This document shows positions 54,518-62,461 of a stretch of DNA of 64,000 bases, one piece after another. The position numbers and the translations under genes are program-made. The stretch spans positions 310,399-374,398 of the forward strand of contig NZ_QDFV01000004.1 of NCBI RefSeq assembly GCF_003075395.1, written 5' to 3'. Each line of letters starts with the position of its first letter. The stretch's first letter is position 1. The notes under the pieces were generated by a model. The model saw only the letters and a program-made list of their open reading frames with translations. It had not been told where the DNA came from and did not search any database. This stretch comes from Microbacterium sp. TPD7012. Its GTDB lineage: Bacteria; Actinomycetota; Actinomycetes; Actinomycetales; Microbacteriaceae.

Positions 54518-55556
54518 CGAAAGGGTGACTGACCTGGAAGTCGTCGGGGCACGGGCGCTTCGCGAATGGATCACCGGACGCTGTGAGGAGTACTCGCAGG
54601 TAATCCTCGTGGAGCGCGGAGCCGCCGCAGCGGACATCGACGACGTGGCCGGCCGCGATGATGTGGTCCTTCTGCCGATGGCCGGCGAACCGTACAACGG
54701 ACGGGCCCGCGCCGTTCGCTACAGCGGAGCGTTGGACGAGATCGGCGACGAGCTGTTCTTCGGAGAGCGTTCGGTCGAGCTTCAGGACTACGTCTCCGCG
54801 GCGTTCGTCCAGATTCTCGGACCGACGGCGGTGTGCCTCGTCGACCTGCCCGGCTGGTACGCCTTCCTGGCTGATGCGGAAATCGCTCGGGAGACCGGGG
54901 TCTTTCCGTCTGCGTTGATCGATCCTCGCGTGATCCTCGGGGATCGCACTGCCCTGGCGAAGCCCGATGAGCGGGCGGCTCCGAGCGCCCTCAGAGTGCG
55001 CTCGGACGGCAGAGTCAGCGTCGGTCTCCGGGGTGAGGTCATCGGCAGCGTCGACGATCTTCGTGCCCTGCTCTCCGTCCCTCTGCCTCGCATCGCGGCG
55101 CTGGGAGGCATCGCGCCGCGCGATGAGCTCACGGCCGACCTGACCAGCCGCGGCTGGATCGGACGCTACCTCGACGCGACGGATCTCATCAAAATGCTCC
55201 AGCTCGGAAACGGGGGCGCCAAGATGGCGGGCTTCGGCTGGGAGCTCGTCGAGGACGGACGCGCCGACGCCGAACCGCTGATGTCGGATCCGTTCCTGCT
55301 GGAGACCAGCGACGGCTTCCTTCTCGCCGACACCGGAACCCTGCGCCGTCAGCTGCTCTCGCCGGTCACGGCCACGGTGGTCGCCATCCTCCAGACCTCG
55401 AGCGCGCCCGAGGTCGCGGCAGAGCGCATCACGCGACTGCTGGGTACGACAGCCTCTGACGCGAGCAGGCTGTGCATCGATGCCGTCGGCGCGCTCGACG
55501 TCCACTTCGGCAGGCGAGCCGACTCGTCGATTCCGACATCGGGAACGCGCGGGTGA
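54507..55556 (+). CDS. mpaB: Daptide biosynthesis RiPP recognition protein MpaB
   Basis: A 349-residue protein with no close match to common enzymes. The C-terminal part (about 265-335, DGFLLADTGTLRRQLLSPVTATVVAILQ, then a helix and ASRLCIDAVGAL) looks like a PqqD-type winged helix, the RiPP recognition element that binds leader peptides. Residues 1-150 form an alpha/beta domain (SQVILVERGAAAADIDDV, VVLLPMAGEPYNGRARAVRY). In the daptide pathway MpaB acts with the dehydrogenase MpaC in the first step on the C-terminal Thr. SD GAGGAGG is 6 nt upstream of ATG. Its stop overlaps the aminotransferase start (GTGA). Confidence 0.78.
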   Translation: MRSDERVTDLEVVGARALREWITGRCEEYSQVILVERGAAAADIDDVAGRDDVVLLPMAGEPYNGRARAVRYSGALDEIGDELFFGERSVELQDYVSAAFVQILGPTAVCLVDLPGWYAFLADAEIARETGVFPSALIDPRVILGDRTALAKPDERAAPSALRVRSDGRVSVGLRGEVIGSVDDLRALLSVPLPRIAALGGIAPRDELTADLTSRGWIGRYLDATDLIKMLQLGNGGAKMAGFGWELVEDGRADAEPLMSDPFLLETSDGFLLADTGTLRRQLLSPVTATVVAILQTSSAPEVAAERITRLLGTTASDASRLCIDAVGALDVHFGRRADSSIPTSGTRG

Positions 55557-56812
55557 GCGCCCTGCATGCGCTCTGGGCCTCGATGCTCCCAGCCGACACG
55601 ACCTTCACGCAAGATCGAGTCGCTGTCGGCGCCGCTGGGCATCGGATCGACTTCGCCGACGGCTCCTCGCGCCTCTGCGCGACGAGCGGACTATGGAACG
55701 TTCCGCTCGGTTTCGGCAATCCGGCGGTCGCCGATGCCGTGAGCAGGGCCGCCCACGACGCGTCCTACCTGACTCTGTTCCGCGCGTCGCATCAGTACGC
55801 GGAGGCCGCCGCTGAGGCACTCGTGGAGCTCGCGAACCCGACGAGGTACAGCCGCGTCATCTTCTCCACGTCGGGCGGAGCGGCGAATGACGCCGCGATG
55901 AAGCTGGCGCGTCAGTACTGGGCGCAGAAAGCGGCTCGGTCCCGCTCGCTCGTCGTGGGTCTGAAGGGCAGCTATCACGGCACGATGTACGGCAGCCATG
56001 CGCTGAGCGGCGACGATCTCCTTCAATCCGCCTACGCCGTCGACCGTAGATCGGTGAGACATGTCGCTCACTCCGATGACGGAGAGGAACTCGAAACGCT
56101 GCTGAAGCGTGAGGGGGCCAGGGTCGCGTCTGTCGTCGTCGAGCCGGTCCTGGGCAGCGGAGCGCACGCGCTGTCCGATGCGTTCGTGGATCGTCTGCTG
56201 GCTCTACGAGAGGAGTACGGGTTCCTGATCGTCGCGGATGAGGTCGCCACGGGTTTCGGTCGCACAGGCACGATGCTCGCCACCGATGTGTGGGCCGCCG
56301 CTCCCGACGTTCTCCTGCTCTCGAAGGCGTTGACGAACGGCGCCATGGGCGCCGCGGCGCTCCTGGTGGGTTCTCGTGTCGCATCCGAGTTCGCGCGCGG
56401 CGGGTGGACCTTCGTCCACGGTGAGACGCAGGCGGGAACGCCGGCGTGCGCCGCGGCCATCATCGCGGTGATCGAGGAACTGCGCCGCATCGACGTGCAG
56501 TCGACCGCGCGGGCGCTCGCGACGGGCCTGTGGGAGATGGCGACGTCGTTGAAGGCCGAGGGTCTGGTCGCTGAGGTGACGGGCCGCGGTTGCTTCGTGG
56601 GACTCGGGCTTCGCAACCCCGATGACAGCCTCCTCTCGGCGAATGAGGTCCTTCGAGTCGTCTCCGCCATCGCAGAGAGCGGCGTTCTGGTTCAGCCCGG
56701 GCCCAGTTCCGTCGAGCTGATCCCGGCGTACGGATTCACAGCCGCGGAGCTCCTCCAGACGGATGCGGCTGTGCGCGCGGGGCTGGCGCGCGCAGCGGAG
56801 TCGGCAGCATGA
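55553..56812 (+). CDS. mpaD: Daptide-type RiPP aminotransferase MpaD
   Basis: A 419-residue class III PLP aminotransferase. SGLWNVPLGFGNPAVADAV, STSGGAANDAAMKLARQYW (PLP phosphate region), FLIVADEVATGFGRTG with Asp229, and LLLSKALTNGAMG with Schiff-base Lys258 are intact. In the daptide pathway it converts the C-terminal ketone, left after oxidative decarboxylation of Thr, into an amine. It is shorter than GabT and has a peptide rather than free amino acid as expected substrate. GTG 55553 overlaps the mpaB stop; the frame is open to 55472 but translational coupling favours the GTG. Confidence 0.85.
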   Translation: MSALHALWASMLPADTTFTQDRVAVGAAGHRIDFADGSSRLCATSGLWNVPLGFGNPAVADAVSRAAHDASYLTLFRASHQYAEAAAEALVELANPTRYSRVIFSTSGGAANDAAMKLARQYWAQKAARSRSLVVGLKGSYHGTMYGSHALSGDDLLQSAYAVDRRSVRHVAHSDDGEELETLLKREGARVASVVVEPVLGSGAHALSDAFVDRLLALREEYGFLIVADEVATGFGRTGTMLATDVWAAAPDVLLLSKALTNGAMGAAALLVGSRVASEFARGGWTFVHGETQAGTPACAAAIIAVIEELRRIDVQSTARALATGLWEMATSLKAEGLVAEVTGRGCFVGLGLRNPDDSLLSANEVLRVVSAIAESGVLVQPGPSSVELIPAYGFTAAELLQTDAAVRAGLARAAESAA

Positions 56813-57993
56813 CCCCCGAGTTCACGGGTCGGGTTCCGACGCTCTGGCACGGGCGAGGGGTCGCGCGTCAGGTGACGAGACGCCTGACCGCCGGGCGTGA
56901 GACCCTCGTGATCGCAGATTCCGCGATCACGGTCCCCGTCCTGATCGCCGGCTCGGCGAGGATGGTGAGGCTGGACGCGCGCTCGATCGACGTCACCACT
57001 GTCGTCACGATCGCGCAGGAGATCGTACGTCGGCCACCGAGCATCATCGTGGCGATCGGTGGAGGCAGCATCCTCGACGCCACCAAGATCGCCGCTCTGG
57101 CGCTCGCCGGGGGGCGCGTCTTCGATTATGCGGTCGGGCACGCGTCGAGGTTCGCGCTAACACTGCTGCCCGATGCGCCACCTCCCATCGAGATCGTCGC
57201 CGTGCCGACGACCATCGGCACGTCGTCGGAGACGAACAGCGTCGGCATCCTCAGGAACGACAGCGGCTACCGGCTCATCGTCGGGCGCCTCCTGCGACCG
57301 CGCCACGCCATCATCGATCCGGACAATCTGAGCTCTCTCACGCGTGCCGCAGTGAGAGAGGGGGCGATCGAGGCATTCCTCCGTCTGGCCGGAGTGTCGA
57401 CGAGCGAGCGGCGCAGCACCAGGGCGAAAGGCGACGCTGTCCTTCTCGCCCGGGCGCTTCTCGAGACGGCCTCGTACGACGAGGGCTCCGCTGCGGGACG
57501 GCTGCGTCTCGCCCGATTGAGCGCGGCCACGCAGCGCAGCGCCGCACTCCGTGGCGACGACCCGTTCGGCGCCCGTCACTGGTACCTGGCGAACGAGGTC
57601 GCCTTCGCGCTCGGGGCTCGCAAGATGGTCGCCACGGCGGCGGTCATCGCCGCGGTATGGCGTCGAATCTGCGCGGGCGACTCCCGATGGGGAGACCGGG
57701 AGAGTCTTGAGGACTTCTGGGAGAGGGGCACGAGCGGGTCGGGACTGCCGCGCGAACCGGTGGCCGGAATCGCATCCCTCGTCGACCAGTGGGAGATCCC
57801 GCTTCCGCCGACTCCGACCGCGGACGTCCTCAGCCGCATCTCCTCCGCCACAGAGAAGTCATGGGGGTCTCGCCAGCCGATGCTTCGCGATCTCGCGTCA
57901 GACGACTTCCGCGATGTGCTCCGCGATTCCCGCTGGAGTGCTCAGCCGGTCGGCAACGCATGCCGACCTTCGGAACCACTTCGGAGGAGGTGA
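56809..57993 (+). CDS. mpaC: Daptide-type RiPP dehydrogenase MpaC, iron-ADH fold lacking metal ligands
   Basis: A 394-residue relative of iron-containing alcohol dehydrogenases. The nucleotide motif VAIGGGSILDATK (84-93) and VPTTIGTSSETNS are conserved, but the segments that should carry the metal ligands read VREGAIEAFLRLAG (for DALTHAIE) and ANEVAFALGARKMVATAAV (for AHPLGA...PHGVANA), so the usual Asp and three His appear absent. It should oxidise the Thr side-chain alcohol of the precursor, leading to decarboxylation, probably without iron (inference). Starts inside mpaD (ATGA). Six bp separate its stop from the first precursor gene. Confidence 0.82.
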   Translation: MTPEFTGRVPTLWHGRGVARQVTRRLTAGRETLVIADSAITVPVLIAGSARMVRLDARSIDVTTVVTIAQEIVRRPPSIIVAIGGGSILDATKIAALALAGGRVFDYAVGHASRFALTLLPDAPPPIEIVAVPTTIGTSSETNSVGILRNDSGYRLIVGRLLRPRHAIIDPDNLSSLTRAAVREGAIEAFLRLAGVSTSERRSTRAKGDAVLLARALLETASYDEGSAAGRLRLARLSAATQRSAALRGDDPFGARHWYLANEVAFALGARKMVATAAVIAAVWRRICAGDSRWGDRESLEDFWERGTSGSGLPREPVAGIASLVDQWEIPLPPTPTADVLSRISSATEKSWGSRQPMLRDLASDDFRDVLRDSRWSAQPVGNACRPSEPLRRR

Positions 57994-57998
57994 ATTGA

Positions 57999-58133
57999 AT
58001 GAACAGCAACGTTGAAATGCAGATCCATTTCCAGGAACTGGACGAGATGGAGGCCCCGAGCTGGGAGAGCTTCTACAAGGGCACGATCAGTGCGCTGGTT
58101 CTCATCGGCGCCGCCGCGGCCATCGCGACATGA
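57999..58133 (+). CDS. mpaA1: Daptide precursor peptide A1
   Basis: 44 residues. An acidic, SWE-containing leader (FQELDEMEAPSWESF) is followed by a short basic step YKG and a hydrophobic helical core TISALVLIGAAAAIAT ending in Thr, the residue that daptide enzymes modify. GGAGGAGG lies 8 nt before the ATG. Ends with the same GAAAAIAT-type tail as A3. Cleavage by the M50 protease near the leader/core junction is expected but the exact site cannot be read from sequence. Confidence 0.85.
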   Translation: MNSNVEMQIHFQELDEMEAPSWESFYKGTISALVLIGAAAAIAT

Positions 58134-58167
58134 TCTCGGCGATCGAAGGATTCGAACGAGGAAAGGA

Positions 58168-58299
58168 ATGAGCATGCGAACTGCAGCACCGAAGCTCGAG
58201 TTCACGGAGCTCGAGGCCATGGAGGCGCTGAATGACACCGATGACTTCATGCGCGGCTTCGCCGTGGGCGTCATCATCGGGATTCTCGCTCTGACGTAG
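58168..58299 (+). CDS. mpaA2: Daptide precursor peptide A2
   Basis: 43 residues: leader LEFTELEAMEALNDTDDF with the shared F-x-E-L-E motif, core RGFAVGVIIGILALT with C-terminal Thr. The core is the least like the other two (ILALT versus AAIAT). SD GAGG 6 nt before ATG 58168; an ATG at 58174 is an alternative. Ends with TAG. Confidence 0.85.
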   Translation: MSMRTAAPKLEFTELEAMEALNDTDDFMRGFAVGVIIGILALT

Positions 58300-58335
58300 G
58301 AAGAGCATTCACAAGGTTGACCCAGGAGGTAGGAA

Positions 58336-58455
58336 TTGCAGACAGAGACGCTGGACTTCATCGAACTCGAACAGCTTGACGCACCTCTCGAATGGTGGGA
58401 GCACGCGAGCTACATCATCGCCATCATCGGCGGTGCCGCAGCGATCGCGACCTGA
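58336..58455 (+). CDS. mpaA3: Daptide precursor peptide A3 (TTG start)
   Basis: 39 residues from a TTG start with a perfect SD AGGAGGT at 5-nt spacing; no ATG or GTG is available in frame nearby. Leader LDFIELEQLDAPLEWW, core EHASYIIAIIGGAAAIAT with C-terminal Thr. The leader motif and core ending match A1, which confirms the frame. Confidence 0.83.
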   Translation: MQTETLDFIELEQLDAPLEWWEHASYIIAIIGGAAAIAT

Positions 58456-58457
58456 AC

Positions 58458-58493
58458 ATCGGGTGCGGGCGCAACACCGCGCCCGCACCCGAT
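58458..58493 (+). terminator. GC-rich hairpin between precursor genes and mpaM
   Basis: Perfect 15-bp arms ATCGGGTGCGGGCGC (58458-58472) and GCGCCCGCACCCGAT (58479-58493) around AACACC, 2 nt after the A3 stop. Without a T-run it is likely a partial terminator or 3' stabiliser that lets precursor mRNA exceed enzyme mRNA, a common design in RiPP operons. Confidence 0.75.
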
Positions 58494-58519
58494 CCTTCCC
58501 ATTGAAAGGTGAGGTGTGC

Positions 58520-59347
58520 ATGTCACGACTGATTACCGATGCCATGGCGGCGCGACTCGACATGGCCGGTGCGGTCCCCAAGGAGCAGGACCTGTACGCG
58601 GGTACCGGCACCGACTTCTATGAACGGCTGGTCGGGCCCGACCGAGCAGAGATTCGAGAAGTGTTGGCGCTTGCGAGAAACTCCGCGGATCCGATTCTCG
58701 ATATCGCGGCGGGTACCGGGAGATTGACCGTCCCGCTCGTGAGATCCGGACGACGGGTGACCGCGATCGATCTTTCCGACGACATGCTCCGCCACCTTCG
58801 ACGCGCATTGCCCGACCACCCGATGCTGGATTGTGCTGTCGCGGACATGCGCGACTTCGCGTTGGCGGGTCGATTCGGGCTCATCATCATCGGTGCGACG
58901 TCGATCACCCTGCTCGATCGCATAGGGAGATCGCGTCTCTACGCGAACGTGCGGCGCCACCTCGCGGCCGACGGCGTCTTCGCCTTCACCATCGCGGGAG
59001 GTATCTCTGCGGAGGGCCTCTCGGAGTCCAGAGACCAGGAGATCAGGGTGCCCGGGCCTGACGGAGACGAGATCTACCTCTTCTCCCAGCAGATCGAAGA
59101 CGGCGGCGCGGTGCGCGTCGTCAACTGGGTGCGGGCCTCCGACGTGACGGAGGGCGGCGAAGTCACCGTCCTCACCAGCCGACTGCGGGTGCTCGACCAC
59201 GATATCCTCTCGCAGGAGCTCATCGAAGCCGGCTTCGACCCACCTGCCGTCTCTCCGGTGCGAACGCACCACGGAGCGGACATCCTCCTTCTCACGACGT
59301 CGTGGGCGGGACCGCCGGAAGTGGTGGATGACGATGCCGCTCACTAG
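58520..59347 (+). CDS. mpaM: Daptide-type RiPP methyltransferase MpaM
   Basis: A 275-residue class I SAM-dependent methyltransferase. Motif I ILDIAAGTGRLTVPL (59-73), motif post-I AIDLSDDMLRHL and motif II FGLIIIGATSITLL are present. Its job in daptides is N,N-dimethylation of the new C-terminal amine to the Dmp group. ATG 58520 follows AGGTGAGG; the frame runs open upstream through the precursor region but no start signal is there. Overlaps mpaP by 20 nt. Confidence 0.86.
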   Translation: MSRLITDAMAARLDMAGAVPKEQDLYAGTGTDFYERLVGPDRAEIREVLALARNSADPILDIAAGTGRLTVPLVRSGRRVTAIDLSDDMLRHLRRALPDHPMLDCAVADMRDFALAGRFGLIIIGATSITLLDRIGRSRLYANVRRHLAADGVFAFTIAGGISAEGLSESRDQEIRVPGPDGDEIYLFSQQIEDGGAVRVVNWVRASDVTEGGEVTVLTSRLRVLDHDILSQELIEAGFDPPAVSPVRTHHGADILLLTTSWAGPPEVVDDDAAH

Positions 59348-61007
59348 GTTCACTCACCGACGGAACTCACCGGAAGCGGCCCCGCTCGCTGCCGACGCTC
59401 GGCCGCGGCTCGCTTCCGGTGTCGTCTTCGAGGGAGCGCCCGATGAAGCGGTGCGGATCACGGTGTTGCATGGAGTGCCGACGTCGAGGGTCTCCCGGAC
59501 GGTCGCCGAACTGTTGACAGCGATGGACGGCGAAACGGCGCTCCATGATCTGCACCAGCGCTTCGCCGCATCCGAGTCGCTGGAGAGCTTCCTCGAGCTG
59601 GTCCGACGCTTCCGCGCCAACGGGCTCCTCGAAGGAGACACGAAGCTCCCGCCGGGCCGAATCACCTACCGGCCCCCGCTCACCCTGCAACTCGCGACGC
59701 TTCGTGCGCCGGGCATCTTCGACCGCCTCGACCGATCGATGGTGCCGGTCTCCCGCCGGACGGCTCTGATATCAGGTGCCGTGCTGTTCTGCCTGGGACT
59801 GGTCGCCGCGATCCTGCAGGCGAGCGAGCTGCTGGACGTTCTGTCCGCGCCGGTACCGTTGCTCGGTCTCGTGAGTCTTCTCGCGGCACTCTCGATCCTG
59901 ACATTGCTCCACGAGAGCGCCCACGGACTCACGCTCACGAGGTTCGGCGGCAGCCCGCGCCGCGCGGGTTTCATGCTGTTCTACCTCACACCCGCGTTCT
60001 TCGTGGATGTCACTGACGGGTGGCGCCTCCCTGATCGTCGGCAACGTGTCGCGGTCGCGCTCGCGGGGCCTGCCGTGCATGCTGTCGTCGCCGCGATCGC
60101 GCTCGTCGTCGCGCTCATTCTCCCGCAGCCGGGGGTCAGGCAGACGCTCCTGCTCCTCGCGGTCGCGTGTGGGGGCATCGTCCTGGTCAACCTGATTCCG
60201 TTCGTGCGATTCGACGGGTACATCGCGCTCATGAGCGCGATGGACGAGCCGAACCTCAGAGATCGATCGATTCGGGACGGCGCGGACTTCCTGACTCGTC
60301 TCCTGTTCGGCGGACAGCGGACGAGCAGATGCCTGGAGAGGTGGTGGAGCGTGCCGTTCGGCCTGGCGAGCCTCATGGCTCCGGTCTTCCTGGTGCTGTT
60401 CGCGGTCTCACGCGCAGTTCGGGCGCTCGCCGGAGGAGGACCCGTCCTCGGCCTGCTCGTGGTGGCGCTGGAAGCGGTCGTGGTCCTCGTCGGCATCGGG
60501 ATCGTCTTCCGGGCACTGCACCGCGTCCTGAGGTCGGGGGTCTCACGGCTCCGCTTCGTCTCGGTCAATGCCGCTCTCATCGCGAGCGTCGCGATCGCCG
60601 GAGCCCTCATCCCCGTGCCGATGACGGCCACGTACGGCTTCACCGCACACGGTGACCGCGTGCTCCTCGTGCACGCGGGCGACAGGGCTGGGGTGGAGGT
60701 GCCCGCCGGATCCCGTGTGGAGCTCATGAGCAGCGGTCTCCTCGTGAACGAGCAGATCGGCGCGGGAACGACCCGCCCCCGGCGACCCCAACCGACCGAG
60801 GTTCCGCTCGACGCTCTGGTTCCCGTGAGGGCGCAGGTTGTGTCGGTCCCCGCGGTGATCGTCGCCGGGGTGGACGTGTCCGAGGGGAGTGGGAGCTTGC
60901 CTTCGACGGGACAGGCGCGCGTCGACCTCGGCGTGGGAAACCTGTGGCAGACGCTCTGGGTGACGGGCGTGATATGGCCGCTGTCGGCCCTTCAGATCGA
61001 GAACTAG
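59328..61007 (+). CDS. mpaP: Daptide biosynthesis intramembrane metalloprotease MpaP
   Basis: A 559-residue membrane protein. Residues 30-103 resemble a PqqD/RRE winged helix (VVFEGAPDEAVRITVL, VSRTVAELLTAMDGETALHDL, RRFRANGLLEG). From 145 onward there are about seven to eight membrane helices with the M50 zinc motif HESAH (195-199) and the third-ligand region NLIPFVRFDGYIALMSAMDEPNLR (FDGY 295-298). After the last helix an extracellular domain of about 130 residues closes the protein. It should remove the leader peptide during or before export. ATG 59328 overlaps mpaM; a second ATG at 59334 is possible. Confidence 0.83.
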   Translation: MTMPLTRFTHRRNSPEAAPLAADARPRLASGVVFEGAPDEAVRITVLHGVPTSRVSRTVAELLTAMDGETALHDLHQRFAASESLESFLELVRRFRANGLLEGDTKLPPGRITYRPPLTLQLATLRAPGIFDRLDRSMVPVSRRTALISGAVLFCLGLVAAILQASELLDVLSAPVPLLGLVSLLAALSILTLLHESAHGLTLTRFGGSPRRAGFMLFYLTPAFFVDVTDGWRLPDRRQRVAVALAGPAVHAVVAAIALVVALILPQPGVRQTLLLLAVACGGIVLVNLIPFVRFDGYIALMSAMDEPNLRDRSIRDGADFLTRLLFGGQRTSRCLERWWSVPFGLASLMAPVFLVLFAVSRAVRALAGGGPVLGLLVVALEAVVVLVGIGIVFRALHRVLRSGVSRLRFVSVNAALIASVAIAGALIPVPMTATYGFTAHGDRVLLVHAGDRAGVEVPAGSRVELMSSGLLVNEQIGAGTTRPRRPQPTEVPLDALVPVRAQVVSVPAVIVAGVDVSEGSGSLPSTGQARVDLGVGNLWQTLWVTGVIWPLSALQIEN

Positions 61008-61019
61008 GAGAGAGCGAAG

Positions 61020-61736
61020 ATGAACGACAACGCAATCGAAGTCCGAGGACTCACAAAGAGGTACGGCCAGCGGGTCGCAGTGGAGGAGCTGTCGTTCGTC
61101 GTACCGCGCGGGTCGATCGTCGGCCTGCTGGGGCCAAACGGCGCCGGCAAGTCGACCACGCTGCGGACGATCGTCGGCCTGCTCAAGCCGACGATCGGCG
61201 ACAGTCTGATCGACGGCGCGCCCTTCGCCGCACTCGAGAACCCCGCAGCGCACGTCGGTGTCCACATGGACGGGTTCGGTTTCGAAGCAGGCATCACGGC
61301 GCGCCGGCATCTGGAGATCACCCGGCTCGCGGCGGGCGTTCCTCGGGGCCGAGTCGATACGGTGCTGGAGGAGGTGGGACTGGCCGCGGATGCCCGTCGT
61401 CGCGTGAAGACGTTCTCGACGGGGATGGCGCAGCGCCTCGGTCTGGCCGCCGCTCTCATCGGTTCGCCTCGCACACTCGTTCTGGACGAGCCGGCGAACG
61501 GGCTGGACCCCGACGGAATCCGCTGGCTGCGTAGATTCCTGCTCGGCTATGCCGCGCGCGGCGGCACCGTGCTGATCGCCAGCCATCAGCTCGCCGAGCT
61601 GGAACAGGTCGTGGATGAGGTCGTCGTCATCAAGCGACGTGCGCTCTTCGCCGGGCGACTGGAAGACCTCGTCACGAACGAATCCGACTCGCTGGAGAGC
61701 AAGTACTTCGATCTCGTCGAAGGAGTGTCGGCATGA
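61020..61736 (+). CDS. ABC transporter ATP-binding protein of the daptide cluster
   Basis: A 238-residue ABC-2-type ATPase. Walker A GPNGAGKST (38-46), Walker B LVLDEPANGLDP and an H-loop ASHQL are intact; the signature reads FSTGMAQRLG instead of LSGGQ, as common in bacitracin/lantibiotic export ATPases. Works with the two following membrane proteins as exporter and/or self-immunity pump for the membrane-active product. SD TAGGAGAGAGCG. ATGA overlap with the next gene. Confidence 0.9.
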   Translation: MNDNAIEVRGLTKRYGQRVAVEELSFVVPRGSIVGLLGPNGAGKSTTLRTIVGLLKPTIGDSLIDGAPFAALENPAAHVGVHMDGFGFEAGITARRHLEITRLAAGVPRGRVDTVLEEVGLAADARRRVKTFSTGMAQRLGLAAALIGSPRTLVLDEPANGLDPDGIRWLRRFLLGYAARGGTVLIASHQLAELEQVVDEVVVIKRRALFAGRLEDLVTNESDSLESKYFDLVEGVSA

Positions 61737-62461
61737 GAGGTGTGATCCAGAGCGAGGTCCTGCGCTCCCTGAGCGGGCTCTCCATCCTGGCCGTCTATTT
61801 TGTCGCGCTCCTCATCCCGGCGTTCGTGCTCTTCTCCGACGGTTCGCGCCTGGCTCTCGCCGGGCTCGACTCCGGCGCGGCCACCGCTCGACTTCTGGAG
61901 CCGCTCGCCTGGTCCGGGATCTCCGCGGCGTTCGTAGGTGCGTACGGGGTCACGCGTGAGTATTACTACGGCTCGATCGAAAGGACGCTCACCGGAGTCG
62001 GCTTCCGTCGCGCCTTCTCGGGAAAGCTCGTGGCGGGTGCCGCCATCGCCATCGCGTTGTCCGCGGGTATCTTCGTGATCTGGACAGCAGGTGTATCGCT
62101 CATCCTGGCCCAGAACGGGCTGGGGCTCACTCTCACACAGGATGCGTGGCGCGTGTACGCGGGTGCTCTGGTCGGTGCGATTCTCGGTGCACTCATCGGA
62201 GGAGCTGTCGGCTGGATCACCCGGAACTACTACGTCACCGCCGCCATCGTCCTGGTCTTCCCGATGGCAGTGGAATTCGCATTGCTGCGCACCGCGCCCG
62301 AGGTGGCGAGGTTCTCGCCGGGGATGGCCATCGCCGCCTTGAGTGTGCCGGGACATCAGGCCCGCCTGCTCGAGTTCCTCCCGGCCCTCGGCGTCGGCCT
62401 CGCGTGGACCGCCGGGCTGGTCGCGATCGCGTGGGTCCGGGGCCGCAGGAGGGTGGGGTGA
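61733..62461 (+). CDS. ABC-2-type permease 1 of the daptide cluster
   Basis: A 242-residue membrane protein with six predicted helices, similar in layout to bacteriocin/lantibiotic ABC permeases (REYYYGSIERTLTGVGFRRAFSGKLVAGA is the cytoplasmic loop before TM3). Short for an ABC-2 permease, like LanE/LanG subunits. Translationally coupled on both sides (ATGA, GTGA). Not closely similar to the next permease, so the two should form a heterodimer. Confidence 0.82.
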   Translation: MRGVIQSEVLRSLSGLSILAVYFVALLIPAFVLFSDGSRLALAGLDSGAATARLLEPLAWSGISAAFVGAYGVTREYYYGSIERTLTGVGFRRAFSGKLVAGAAIAIALSAGIFVIWTAGVSLILAQNGLGLTLTQDAWRVYAGALVGAILGALIGGAVGWITRNYYVTAAIVLVFPMAVEFALLRTAPEVARFSPGMAIAALSVPGHQARLLEFLPALGVGLAWTAGLVAIAWVRGRRRVG

